From Spirochaetales bacterium (lineage in GTDB: Bacteria; Spirochaetota; Spirochaetia; SZUA-6; JAFGRV01): a DNA stretch of 64,000 bases. Shown one piece after another: positions 42,789-50,967 of the stretch. Position 1 is the first letter of the stretch. Each line of letters starts with the position of its first letter. The stretch covers positions 1-64,000 of the forward strand of contig JAFGHO010000061.1 of NCBI GenBank assembly GCA_016930085.1, in the 5' to 3' direction. The position numbers were made by a program, and so were the translations under genes. Under the pieces are notes generated by a model. The model was not told the DNA's origin, did no database searches, and worked only from the letters and a program-made list of their open reading frames with translations.

Positions 42789-43445
42789 CTACCAGCTGAA
42801 TCCGAAACAGACGCCACATGGTTTCCAGCTGCTTGCCTTGTACCCCGGGCAGTCCCATTCGGGATGCCATACATAGTTTTTGCATAAAAGTACAACGGCG
42901 ATACATTTTGTTTTCGTGTAAGCGGGGCCGTATTTTCGATATTGCGCAAGGCGGCCGACATAATCGCATGTTGCCCTGGTATTAATTTCATCGGAAGCGT
43001 CGTATCTCGTGATTGCAACCGGGTTGATTAATTCAGTATTTGATTTTAAAACCCCGGCTATTTTGTTTTGTTTGACAAGCTGCACGACAGGTTCGGCGTT
43101 TCCTTCCACCCGGGTGGCTTTACACAGATATAATCCGTCATAGTCGCCCTCGACGCTTGAATTGGTAAAATACATAATGGAGACATATACGCCATTGTCA
43201 TAGGCCCCGGCGGGTAAATATTCGACATACTTGACGGGAATGCCGATGACATCCCCGTCGCCGGTATTGAATATTTCGGTTCTGTCCAGATCGAGCGGCA
43301 GCTGCATTTTTTCACCCAGGGCAATCATCCGTTGAATCTGATCGTTTTCCGTTATCACCCCGGCGTCATCGCATCCGTTAAGGAATCCGACTGCCAGAAG
43401 CAATGCGGCCAGTGACACAATAATTTTACCCGTTCTTTCTTTCAT
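42789..43445 (-). CDS. Lipoprotein of unknown function
   Basis: 218 residues. A lipoprotein signal peptide (VGFLNGC) precedes a region with no recognised domain. A Cys-rich tail contains KTKCIAVVLLCKNYVWHPEWDC, and then another CGVC near the end, suggesting disulfides outside the cytoplasm. ATG at 43445 was chosen for GGAAGGAG upstream. It is convergent with the dockerin protein. Confidence 0.65.
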   Translation of the reverse strand: MKERTGKIIVSLAALLLAVGFLNGCDDAGVITENDQIQRMIALGEKMQLPLDLDRTEIFNTGDGDVIGIPVKYVEYLPAGAYDNGVYVSIMYFTNSSVEGDYDGLYLCKATRVEGNAEPVVQLVKQNKIAGVLKSNTELINPVAITRYDASDEINTRATCDYVGRLAQYRKYGPAYTKTKCIAVVLLCKNYVWHPEWDCPGYKASSWKPCGVCFGFSW

Positions 43446-43800
43446 AATTATTACTCCTTCCAAATAATAAAGTTACTGAAGCGCGAAACTTCAGCTATCA
43501 ATAAACCGGGCGACGGCGCGCCGCAGTTCAATTACCCGGCTTAATGCGACTGACACATGTTAAACTCGATGTTGTTTCATCACATGATCGTTTCAAAAGA
43601 TAATGCTTTTTCATTTATTTTGAAAACAATCGGAATGCGACAATTCATGCGACAGGTTGCGGATACTACGGATTACACGGTAAAGAACGGATTACGCGGC
43701 AACGGGAGTGTCGGTGAAAGATGTAAAAGCGGTATGTCTTGGATGATCGGGGTTTATATATTTTTTGTATTGATAATTTGAATTAAATTTCTATTAATTT

Positions 43801-43852
43801 CTTCCTTCGCGGCCTTCGTGACCCGGGTTTCCTCAAAACCCTTCGTGTTAAA
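43801..43852. repeat. CTTCG-type interspersed repeat, copy 1
   Basis: About 52 bases, beginning cttccttcgcggccttcgtg. It is nearly identical to 46231-46282, and a partial inverted copy lies at 43993-44024. Downstream of both direct copies there is further weaker similarity, including a CGTCAC stretch. Short repeats of this type occur in intergenic regions of several environmental bacteria. Confidence 0.75.
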
Positions 43853-43992
43853 TATAATGATCAACACTCATATCGAAAAACGTCACCTTTATTAGCGTAA
43901 ATCTCACCTTATAAATTATAATATTTAATAATTGTCCTATCTGTAACTTTAAACCTTTTCAAGGACAATAGCCTTTTCTACCATAAAGAATT

Positions 43993-44024
43993 TTAAACAC
44001 GAAGGTCGCGAAGGGCACGAAGAA
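43993..44024. repeat. CTTCG-type repeat, inverted partial copy
   Basis: The stretch aaacacgaaggtcgcgaag and its continuation to ggcacgaagaa is the reverse complement of the core of copy 1. Together the two could fold into a long hairpin with a loop of about 140 bases. Confidence 0.6.
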
Positions 44025-44108
44025 TTTTTTATAATTTTATTTTTCTTTCACCGTTTGCATCGGTGCCCGAACAACCATCGATATCACTTCCCGCATATGG
44101 CCTTCCGG

Positions 44109-44723
44109 TTATTCTTTTTTTCTGGGCAGCCTTTTCTTTTTTCGCTTTTGCACTTTTTCTACAATCCGGCCGAACTCTTCACGAATTGCGGGATGGAACG
44201 CTTTAATGAATTCGCCGTCGATTTTCCCCGGATTTTTTTCGACAAGCATAACGATATCGGCAAGATCCTTTGCCGCCGCTTCGATTCCTTCCGATTCTCG
44301 TTTTTCCATATAAACAGCCGTCTTTAGCTGAAGAATATGAAACAGGGACATAAAACGGGCTTTGAAATCGGAATCGTATTCACCGACTTCGTCCGGTTCG
44401 GGCATTGGAAACGCCATATCCCAATCGTCACCCGCAAAAAGAACATCAACATGTATTCCATTTTTCATGTCGACGGCAAAATCATCACCTGTTTCAAATA
44501 CCGTTGACCGACGGCCTCTTATGGTTTCCCAGCTTCTACGGGAGGTAAGAATATCGATATCATGCGTCGTCCGGAGGCCGCCGTTTCTGATAACCGCCAT
44601 TCCCCCGACTATGACATAGGGAACGTTATGTGAAGAAAGCCATTCATGAATACGTTCCACCGTCTCCGCGAGAGGAGATGTTTTGAAATCGCCGTTCATA
44701 TCGATTATCTGTTTCGCCGTCAT
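44109..44723 (-). CDS. Nucleotidyltransferase-fold protein (AbiEii/MNT-like)
   Basis: 204 residues. YVIVGGMAVIRNGGLR followed by THDIDIL (about residues 38-60) is the GG and DxD signature of the nucleotidyltransferase fold. A further Asp occurs in HVDVLFAG. The C-terminal tail is Lys-rich (KRKKKRLPRKKE). Related proteins include toxin-antitoxin nucleotidyltransferases and aminoglycoside adenylyltransferases. No obvious partner gene is adjacent, so a TA role is not supported. Confidence 0.7.
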   Translation of the reverse strand: MTAKQIIDMNGDFKTSPLAETVERIHEWLSSHNVPYVIVGGMAVIRNGGLRTTHDIDILTSRRSWETIRGRRSTVFETGDDFAVDMKNGIHVDVLFAGDDWDMAFPMPEPDEVGEYDSDFKARFMSLFHILQLKTAVYMEKRESEGIEAAAKDLADIVMLVEKNPGKIDGEFIKAFHPAIREEFGRIVEKVQKRKKKRLPRKKE

Positions 44724-45156
44724 TCAGGAAAAATGATAGTGGATTGAAATCATGATGTCAATATCGAAATAGATTCCGGTTCTCACGGAGCGCCGCCAAG
44801 CACACAGAGGAAGAAAAATAATTTTCATGTGATAGTACAAATATATCGTTTACTCACGTTTTTAGCAACTCTTCTTTTGTCACTATTCATGTTGAACACG
44901 GCATGGCGGTTGAGCGACCACGTCCGACCGAACGAAAAGTGCATCCCCCCGCGTCGCAGCGGGTGTCGGGTTGGGCTTCTAAAGGAAAAAGGAAAACGAG
45001 GAGAAACGGCAGTATACAAATTGTTTTATTAACCATTCACTTTTATTTCTTACCGGTCCCGGTACACGTATTTAATTTAAATATATCTAATAGCGATTTA
45101 ATTAAGAAAGCGTTACCTGTTTTAAAGCGCCGCTTTATCAACAGACAGGTAACAGA
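44724..45156. other. Gene-free region
   Basis: About 430 bases. It holds a CACAGAG-type repeat (44781-44816) and a CCCGC-GTCGCA-GCGGG hairpin (44948-44963). Several short frames on both strands lack ribosome sites and domain features. I see nothing else. Confidence 0.5.
44781..44816. repeat. CACAGAG-type interspersed repeat
   Basis: tctcacggagcgccgccaag followed by cacacagaggaagaaa. It resembles copies at 46101-46133 (inverted), 46155-46187 and 59347-59380. Confidence 0.7.
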
Positions 45157-46041
45157 CTACATTCCTTCTATCTCTTCCCGCTTGAGACCCGTCACTTCCA
45201 TGATCGTTTCAACCGGAATGCCCGTTTTCAGCATTTTTTTGGCCGTTTTCCTGATTCCCTTCTCCATTCCCTTCTCCATTCCCTTCTCCATTCCCTTCTC
45301 CATTCCCTTCTCCATCCCTTCTTTCATACCATCTTCTCTCGCGTCTTCTATTCCGGAAATATAATCCTTCCGCCACTTCAATCTCGATTCGTATGCGTCC
45401 CTCATTGCGTCGTCCTCAGTAAATCTCCCGTACTCCTCATGGGCCTTCTCGAGGTCCATGTCTTCATGTATCAGTATCTTCATCCTTTCATCCTCCTTTC
45501 CCTCGTTTCTTAAAAAATACAGCCACCGTTCAAATTTACTCTTTACCTCCATGTTTTTCAACTTCGGCAGCTCGATAAAATGAAGTATTATATGGTCGGT
45601 CAGCACATATTCAGGGTCACGTTTTTCCCTCAGCAGAAAACAGCTGTGGAGGTAGTCGATTTCCTTGAACAGCAAAAAATCGAGTATGTTGATGCATATC
45701 GTGGGGCGTAACTTCTTGTACCGCTCGCTTTCTTCAAGCTGGGAGGAATAAAGCCGCGCCCAGTAATACAGGCTTCTCGAAATAAAGCTCACATCTCCCG
45801 TCGACTGGACTTCTATATTGTACTGCCTTCCTTCCTCATCCACCGCCTTGATGTCGAGGACCGTTTCCTTGTCGACGGCAAAGGTTTTCCTGTTGAACGG
45901 ATTCCGTATCTCACAGTCCTTTATCGGTTTGAACTCAGCATCCTGAAGCACCGTATTTATAAAGGAAAGAAGCAGGTCCTTGTTCCGCTCCCTGCCCCAG
46001 AGGTAATGGATGAATATGTCCGACGAGGCTTTTATATGCAT
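45157..46041 (-). CDS. Rpn-family PD-(D/E)XK nuclease (transposase_31-like)
   Basis: 294 residues. The opening SDIFIHYLWGRERNKDLLLSF is typical of Rpn/PDDEXK_2 proteins. The catalytic pattern is visible as VLDIKAVDEEGRQYNIEVQS (about 62-81). These proteins were named recombination-promoting nucleases; many are abundant, paralogous and poorly understood. Near the C-terminus a four-residue unit (GMEK) repeats five times (about 245-268), encoded by a 12-bp tandem repeat. It is flanked upstream by an inverted repeat pair. Confidence 0.82.
   Translation of the reverse strand: MHIKASSDIFIHYLWGRERNKDLLLSFINTVLQDAEFKPIKDCEIRNPFNRKTFAVDKETVLDIKAVDEEGRQYNIEVQSTGDVSFISRSLYYWARLYSSQLEESERYKKLRPTICINILDFLLFKEIDYLHSCFLLREKRDPEYVLTDHIILHFIELPKLKNMEVKSKFERWLYFLRNEGKEDERMKILIHEDMDLEKAHEEYGRFTEDDAMRDAYESRLKWRKDYISGIEDAREDGMKEGMEKGMEKGMEKGMEKGMEKGIRKTAKKMLKTGIPVETIMEVTGLKREEIEGM
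45254..45315 (-). repeat. 12-bp tandem repeat inside the Rpn-type gene
   Basis: About five copies of attcccttctcc, encoding the GMEK repeat near the protein C-terminus. Because the unit is a multiple of three, copy-number changes keep the reading frame. Confidence 0.85.
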
Positions 46042-46100
46042 GACCTGGTTAAATTATAGCATATGAAGGCGGGATTGGACAAGATATATTTAAAAACCGA

Positions 46101-46187
46101 TTTCTCTGTGTGCTTTGTGAGCTCTGTGTGAGACCATTAAAAAAGAATATTGTTTCTCACGGAGCTCGCAAAGTACACAGAGGAAGA
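46101..46187. repeat. CACAGAG-type inverted repeat pair
   Basis: tttctctgtgtgctttgtga and its continuation (46101-46133) are nearly the reverse complement of tctcacggagctcgcaaagt and its continuation (46155-46187), separated by about 21 bases. The transcript could form a stem of roughly 30 bases. The arms resemble the single repeats at 44781 and 59347. Confidence 0.75.
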
Positions 46188-46230
46188 AAAGTTAATTTTT
46201 AGGTTTTAATAATAAAAATTGATTTTAATT

Positions 46231-46282
46231 TCTTCCTTCGCGGCCTTCGTGCCCCGGGTTTCCTGAAACCCTTCGTGTTAAA
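46231..46282. repeat. CTTCG-type interspersed repeat, copy 2
   Basis: Near-identical to 43801-43852 in the same orientation, with two or three differences. Confidence 0.75.
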
Positions 46283-46362
46283 ACAATATTCCACATTTAT
46301 ATCTCAAGCCGTCACTTTTTTATACTTGAATCACAACTCACGGATTTCACAAAACCCTTCCC

Positions 46363-46896
46363 TCACACCGAATCGGTGAGGGTGAAGGTGACCGTGACCG
46401 TGGCCCCGGATTCCGTTTCGAGCAGCGAAACGTCGATAATGTTGAAGGAATAGACGAGGGTCACCCCATTGACGCCGGTCCCCGTGTGGCAGCCGCCGAT
46501 GTTCGTGATAATGGTGCGCGCCGTATCCGAAAGGGTGATTTCTCCGGCCGTGCTTCCGCACCCTGCGGGGATATCCGCCGCTTCGAGTGACAGCGACGTG
46601 CCGGGGGGCGCTGAGTCTGCGGGGTCCCAGTTCGCTGTTACCGTCCTCGTGTGCCCGTAAGTGACAAGGGAAGAATACTGGAGCAGTTTGAATGAATCGG
46701 TGTCCCCGGTGACGGTGAGACCCGGCATTGCGGGATCGGTGATCGAGAGTGTGATGGTTGATGCATTATTGAAACCGATACTGCAAATCTCGGAAATCGT
46801 GACGCCTGCGGTGACCGTGTCTTCCGGCGCGAAAAGAGACAACACACCGCAGACAAAGAGCGCCGCTATGATGAAAAACCCTTTCAGAACCCTCAT
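46363..46896 (-). CDS. Secreted pilin-like protein, family 1 (copy A)
   Basis: 177 residues. Signal peptide about 1-25, then a beta-rich mature domain. It is homologous to the protein at 53616-54167: both share a SSLVTYG-like/YTSLVDSG-like segment, an AP(A/P)GT(S/E)L turn, an IGGCHTG/IGSCYTG motif and a VTVTFTLTD/VTVTYTMVD end. The Cys in that motif may form a disulfide. The layout resembles fimbrial or spore-coat-type subunits exported through a chaperone pathway, an inference from the 53-kb neighbourhood. AAGGATA precedes the ATG. Confidence 0.65.
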   Translation of the reverse strand: MRVLKGFFIIAALFVCGVLSLFAPEDTVTAGVTISEICSIGFNNASTITLSITDPAMPGLTVTGDTDSFKLLQYSSLVTYGHTRTVTANWDPADSAPPGTSLSLEAADIPAGCGSTAGEITLSDTARTIITNIGGCHTGTGVNGVTLVYSFNIIDVSLLETESGATVTVTFTLTDSV

Positions 46897-47065
46897 GGCA
46901 GTATCCTTATTATCGGTGCATCAGAAAAACACTGTCGGAGATCGTCCATCCCCTGTTGATAATATAGTTTATCACACCCGAAAAATCAACATTTCTTTTA
47001 AGAACATCTGAATTTGAAATTTTTATACTTTTATAGTATATTTAAGCAGGTAAGCGGAGTATCAT

Positions 47066-47524
47066 ATGAAACAATTCCTTATTGTTGCGTTGTTCATGGT
47101 TATTCTTGCAGGAACCGTCTTTTCGAGCGGCATCATGGCCTTCGGGGACTGGCAGGAGACGGTGGACGAATCCGACCTGACCGGCGGCGCGGGAAGCGAT
47201 GTAACGGATACCTATGAAAGCGCTTCGAATCAAACATCCATACTGATTACGGGCATGAACAACAAAAACTGGCAGGTTACCGTGGATAGAACAGATACGA
47301 GCTGGTACACGGATCTGGTCATCGAAGCGAGAAGAACGGACAGTTCATCCGAGGTAAGCGGCGGCACGACCTATCAGATAATCACGACCTCTCCCGCGGT
47401 GTTCTTTACCGGCCGCAACAATAAACTGGGAATCTCCATACAATACCGTCTCGGGGGGGTCAATCTCTCGATCCCCGCCGACACCTCCTCCGCCACCATT
47501 ACCTACACACTCACCGGTACGTGA
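47066..47524 (+). CDS. Secreted pilin-like protein, family 2 (copy A)
   Basis: 152 residues. Signal peptide about 1-21, then a beta-rich domain rich in Thr and Ser. It is homologous to the protein at 53047-53526: shared features are a W-VT-D-T pair, GGT-Y-I, FFTG and YR-GV, ending in a TITYT strand. No Cys pair is apparent. It is divergent from the family 1 copy by 169 bases and convergent with the flavoprotein gene. Confidence 0.65.
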   Translation: MKQFLIVALFMVILAGTVFSSGIMAFGDWQETVDESDLTGGAGSDVTDTYESASNQTSILITGMNNKNWQVTVDRTDTSWYTDLVIEARRTDSSSEVSGGTTYQIITTSPAVFFTGRNNKLGISIQYRLGGVNLSIPADTSSATITYTLTGT

Positions 47525-47534
47525 CGATGTTTCA

Positions 47535-48950
47535 CTAATAAAACTCCTCTTTCTCTCCCTTTCTAAAGGTGCGGTAATGGGAGAAAAGCCGGTTGGTTTC
47601 ATCCACCCATCGTGAAAAAGCTTCCTTATTATATATTTCCGGGTAGCGCTTGTAGATATTCATCGCCTTTTTTGAATCGTTCAGGGCCTGAAAAAACCGC
47701 ATGCCCACGGCAAAGAGGTTGAAATGGCCGAACAATTTCCCGAGGTCTTCGAGAATCTGGGGAAGGTCGAGTTCGATGGTTTTCGATGAGAAGGTATTGA
47801 CGAAATCCTCGTTCTTGAGCAGTCCGGCCTTGAATATCTCGTCGATCTCTTCGAACGAGAGTGATTGAAGAAAGCGCCTGATGATATCGTAGCTTGCGAG
47901 CAGGGCCCCGCGCTTTCCGTGATATTTGGCGTTATAGTCCCAGAGTTCCGGAAGCGAGACGTCCTCCCTGTTAAAAGCCTCCGTAATGACACGGGCCGCG
48001 ACATCCGCGGCGTGCATGGAGGCGGCCACCCCGCTTCCCATGGTGGGGATTACCTGGCAGGCGGCATCCCCGATGCAGAGAAAGCCGTTGCCGGCCATGT
48101 TGTCGATCGCCCGCCTCAAAGGAATGAATTGTCCCCCGCCGTATACCCTTCTGCCGAAATACGGATGTTCCGCGATAAAACGTTCACAGAGCGCTTTCGC
48201 GTTTTCACCCGAGGAGTCGATCGAAGTGCCGAAGACGAGGCTCGCGGTCTTGTTTTTCCTGAGATGGATAACCTCGTAGGCATGATATTTCCCTATTTTC
48301 GTGTAAAGCATCCCCGGACGGATATCGAGGTGCTTTTCGAGTTCCGAACACTGTCCCCCGTTTACTTCGCGAACCTCCTGCCAGGCCATGGCGTAATCCT
48401 GTTTCCTCAATTTGCGCTTGATCATGAATGAATCCGGCGTCTGCCGTCTCAGAATCGCGACAATGCCGGTCGCGTCGACCAAAAGACGGGCTTTGAGTGA
48501 AAAATCCTTTCTTCCGACAAGCGCCTTTCTGGTTCCCCGAATTCCGACGATTGCGTTTTCCTCTATCAGGGCGCCATTTACCATATGACGGTCCCGCAAT
48601 GAAACACCGGCACCGCGCGCGAAATCCAGTAGATACTGATTAATGTTCCTGTGTCTGAAAAAAATCCCGTCATCCTGACTCGAGGGGACTTCGATATGGT
48701 TTTTGATATCGCCTGAGTAATACCTGCTGACGTCGGGGCTTTCTTCGCGCAGCGAATCGTCCGGCAGTTTCAGTCCGATACGTCCGAATACCGGTATTTC
48801 GATCGCAACTTCCCACGGATAACCGGTATCGCGATCCGCTTTTCTTTCGAGCATGCAGACCGAAAGGCCCGCTTCCGCGCACTTTTTGGCGAGGGTGGCG
48901 CCGGCACATCCGGCGCCGGCAATGATACAATCAAAATCGGTTTTCCGCAT
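47535..48950 (-). CDS. FAD-dependent oxidoreductase (geranylgeranyl reductase/lycopene cyclase-like)
   Basis: 471 residues. The N-terminal FDCIIAGAGCAGATLA (about 5-20) is a Rossmann FAD loop; DATGIVAILRRQ and a later GFLCIGDAACQVIPTMGSG segment (about 285-305) are FAD contacts of the geranylgeranyl-reductase/halogenase-like family. These enzymes reduce isoprenoid chains or hydroxylate or halogenate small molecules. No reaction can be assigned. ATG at 48950 was chosen for CAGGAAA upstream; a longer frame adds 11 residues without homology. Confidence 0.8.
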   Translation of the reverse strand: MRKTDFDCIIAGAGCAGATLAKKCAEAGLSVCMLERKADRDTGYPWEVAIEIPVFGRIGLKLPDDSLREESPDVSRYYSGDIKNHIEVPSSQDDGIFFRHRNINQYLLDFARGAGVSLRDRHMVNGALIEENAIVGIRGTRKALVGRKDFSLKARLLVDATGIVAILRRQTPDSFMIKRKLRKQDYAMAWQEVREVNGGQCSELEKHLDIRPGMLYTKIGKYHAYEVIHLRKNKTASLVFGTSIDSSGENAKALCERFIAEHPYFGRRVYGGGQFIPLRRAIDNMAGNGFLCIGDAACQVIPTMGSGVAASMHAADVAARVITEAFNREDVSLPELWDYNAKYHGKRGALLASYDIIRRFLQSLSFEEIDEIFKAGLLKNEDFVNTFSSKTIELDLPQILEDLGKLFGHFNLFAVGMRFFQALNDSKKAMNIYKRYPEIYNKEAFSRWVDETNRLFSHYRTFRKGEKEEFY

Positions 48951-49019
48951 CGTGTTTCCTGAAAACGAATCCGCACTGAACAATTCCCTGCTGTAAAGAG
49001 AACACCGGAAGCTTCCGGT

Positions 49020-49436
49020 CTAGTACAGTCCGAGGTTCCTCATTTTTTTGGTGACGGTTTCAGCCTCAAGCGGTTTCACGATAAAGTCCTCTGCCCCGCA
49101 TTCCCTGATTTTCTCGATTTCGACCGGCATGCCGGATGTACTCAAAAGGATAACCGGAATGGTGTTCAGGTCACGGTCTTCATGGAGCCTTCGAACAAGC
49201 TCGAAACCGTCGAGACCGCGCAGGCGCGTATCGAGAAAAATCACCTCCGGTCTCGGCGAGGTGTGCGGATTATGATACTGATTCTTGCGCCACAGGTAAT
49301 CGCATGCGGTCGTGCCGTTTTCCGCCACTTTTATCGTACAACCGCACCCCGCCTCTTTGAAAGCATCGAGCGTAAGTTCGAGATGGTCGGGATTGTCTTC
49401 GACCAGTAAAACCGTACCATATTGTTTTCTTTTCAT
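49020..49436 (-). CDS. Single-domain response regulator
   Basis: 138 residues, a REC domain only. Phospho-acceptor Asp in VIFLDTRLRG (near residue 67), acidic pair in LVEDNPDHLE, Thr/Ser in ILLSTSG and Lys in FIVKPLEAE. With no output domain it may act like CheY or Rcp1, through protein contacts. An HPt protein is encoded 1.2 kb away on the other strand, so a phosphorelay is possible but unproven. Confidence 0.9.
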   Translation of the reverse strand: MKRKQYGTVLLVEDNPDHLELTLDAFKEAGCGCTIKVAENGTTACDYLWRKNQYHNPHTSPRPEVIFLDTRLRGLDGFELVRRLHEDRDLNTIPVILLSTSGMPVEIEKIRECGAEDFIVKPLEAETVTKKMRNLGLY

Positions 49437-49677
49437 GTCGTTCCCCTCCCAGGGTTTTCACGTTTGACGCGAGATTTGTTATGTATTGTAGTTCAGGGGA
49501 ATTTTTTTTTCCAATCATTTTTATATATTTTTAAAAAAATGTGCCGGAAAAATATCAAAAATCTCATGATTTGTGGGAGATTATTCATTCAATTTCCGTA
49601 TGTATTTTTATCAGGGCAAAGTGGTATTATCTCTTTACATTAACCGATAAAAAACACTATACTACCTGTAGAGTATT

Positions 49678-50523
49678 ATGAAAGAGAATTTAACGGGACT
49701 TGAACTCGGCGAAATTGTCACATTTGAATCCAAGGAAAAGATATTCACCCGGGGAGAAAAAAAACTCTTGAAACCCGTTTATTATATCATGGCGGGTCTC
49801 GTCAAGATCGAATACAATCTTCCGAGCGGTATTCATTTCAAATATTATCTTCAACCCAACAATCTGTTCGGCATGGAAGAAGCCATTTGTAAAATTCCCC
49901 GGATTGCCGACGCCTCCGCTATGGAAGTCACCAAATTATACCGGTGGGAAACGCCCCATTTTTACCAGGCCACGGAAAACTCACACAGGCTTGCCATTAC
50001 CTGTATCAGAAATCTTTCCAGGCTTATCCGTATTCTGAATTCGGAATACGGTGAAAAACTGGAAGAAATCAAGCGCCGGACCGGAAATATGGAAAACAAC
50101 AAGGAAGACGATATTCCGGAATTGAATCTCAAGGATGCCGCAGGGTCCAACCTTTCAAAATATCCCCGCTTCAGAAAGATCTTCGCCGACAAACAGATTC
50201 TCATCAAGGAAGGGGAGATTCTCGATCAGCTTTTCTGGATACTGAGGGGAGAAGTCTATATCGCCAAAAAGATGGGAAGGAAATACAAGGTACTCGCGAA
50301 AGTCGGGAAAGGCGAGCTTCTCGGGGAAATGAGTTTCTTCGACAAGTCTCTCACCTCCGCCACCGTGATAGCCGACGGTGAAGTCGAAGCCCTCGTATTT
50401 TCGCGGCAGAATTTCAAGGAAATTTTTTTTACCAATCCAAAATGGATAAAACAGTTGTTTTATTCCCTCTCGAAGCGGGTTATCGTCATGGTTCAGAAAC
50501 TCTCGATTGACGTAAAATCGTGA
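49678..50523 (+). CDS. Protein with two cyclic-nucleotide-binding domains
   Basis: 281 residues. Residues about 1-120 and 150-275 each resemble a cNMP-binding (CAP_ED) fold; the second has the GEVYIAKKMG and GELLGEMSFFDKSLTSATVIA features that contain the phosphate-binding cassette. The first cassette (NNLFGMEEAI) is degenerate. There is no DNA-binding HTH at the C-terminus, so it is probably a signalling or regulatory protein rather than a CRP-type transcription factor. It is followed by the HPt gene, 75 bases apart. Confidence 0.82.
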   Translation: MKENLTGLELGEIVTFESKEKIFTRGEKKLLKPVYYIMAGLVKIEYNLPSGIHFKYYLQPNNLFGMEEAICKIPRIADASAMEVTKLYRWETPHFYQATENSHRLAITCIRNLSRLIRILNSEYGEKLEEIKRRTGNMENNKEDDIPELNLKDAAGSNLSKYPRFRKIFADKQILIKEGEILDQLFWILRGEVYIAKKMGRKYKVLAKVGKGELLGEMSFFDKSLTSATVIADGEVEALVFSRQNFKEIFFTNPKWIKQLFYSLSKRVIVMVQKLSIDVKS

Positions 50524-50598
50524 TCAAGCCGTACCCGCTTCATCGGGCTTTTTCTAACCGGATCAGCATACACTCGATGCAAGGGTGCCGCAAAAACC

Positions 50599-50964
50599 AT
50601 GAAAGAGAGGTCACGTCATATGCTTTTGGACAGGGAAGGAAACCTGAGAAGGATCAAGGGGGATATCGGTTTCCTTCGTGAATTGTATGCGGCGTATCTT
50701 TCCGAGATTCCCTTAAAACTGAAGGAATTAACAGACGCGCTCGCACGGCTCGATTACGGACATATCTCCTATGTTTCTCATTCCTTTGCCGGTGCGTCCG
50801 CATCTATCGGCGCGGAATCGTGCAAAGAATGTGCCGAGAAAATCGAACGACTTTCATTCACGGAAAACGCGGGGGAAATAAAAGCGGCAATTGAAGAACT
50901 CGAAGAGATTCTCGATACGCTGAAACCCGTTTTGGAAAAAGAATGCGGCATCACATCCGGATGA
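50599..50964 (+). CDS. HPt (histidine phosphotransfer) domain protein
   Basis: 121 residues in a single helical domain. The phospho-acceptor His is in YVSHSFAGASASIGAE, the usual HxLKG(S/A)xxxxGA motif in a slightly divergent form (near residue 60). It shuttles phosphate between receiver domains. The longer ATG at 50599 is used; an ATG at 50620, after AGAGG, is possible. It is convergent with the PilZ gene with only 3 bases between the stops. Confidence 0.8.
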   Translation: MKERSRHMLLDREGNLRRIKGDIGFLRELYAAYLSEIPLKLKELTDALARLDYGHISYVSHSFAGASASIGAESCKECAEKIERLSFTENAGEIKAAIEELEEILDTLKPVLEKECGITSG

Positions 50965-50967
50965 CAC

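Larger units (their letters stand above)
43446..44108. other. Gene-free region with repeats
   Basis: About 660 bases. It holds a CTTCG-type repeat at 43801-43852 and an inverted partner at 43993-44024. A 74-residue plus-strand frame (43557-43781) has no ribosome site and is not called. Confidence 0.55.
46042..46362. other. Gene-free region with inverted and interspersed repeats
   Basis: 321 bases between the Rpn start and a small secreted-protein gene. It holds the CACAGAG-type inverted pair (46101-46187) and CTTCG-type copy 2 (46231-46282). No credible gene. Confidence 0.55.

Noticed and set aside
43557..43781. 74-residue plus-strand frame
   Set aside because: No ribosome site and no domain; lies in a repeat-bearing gene-free region.
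44109..46041. Nucleotidyltransferase and Rpn genes as one toxin-antitoxin pair
   Set aside because: They are separated by more than 400 bases with repeats and show no partner-type overlap.
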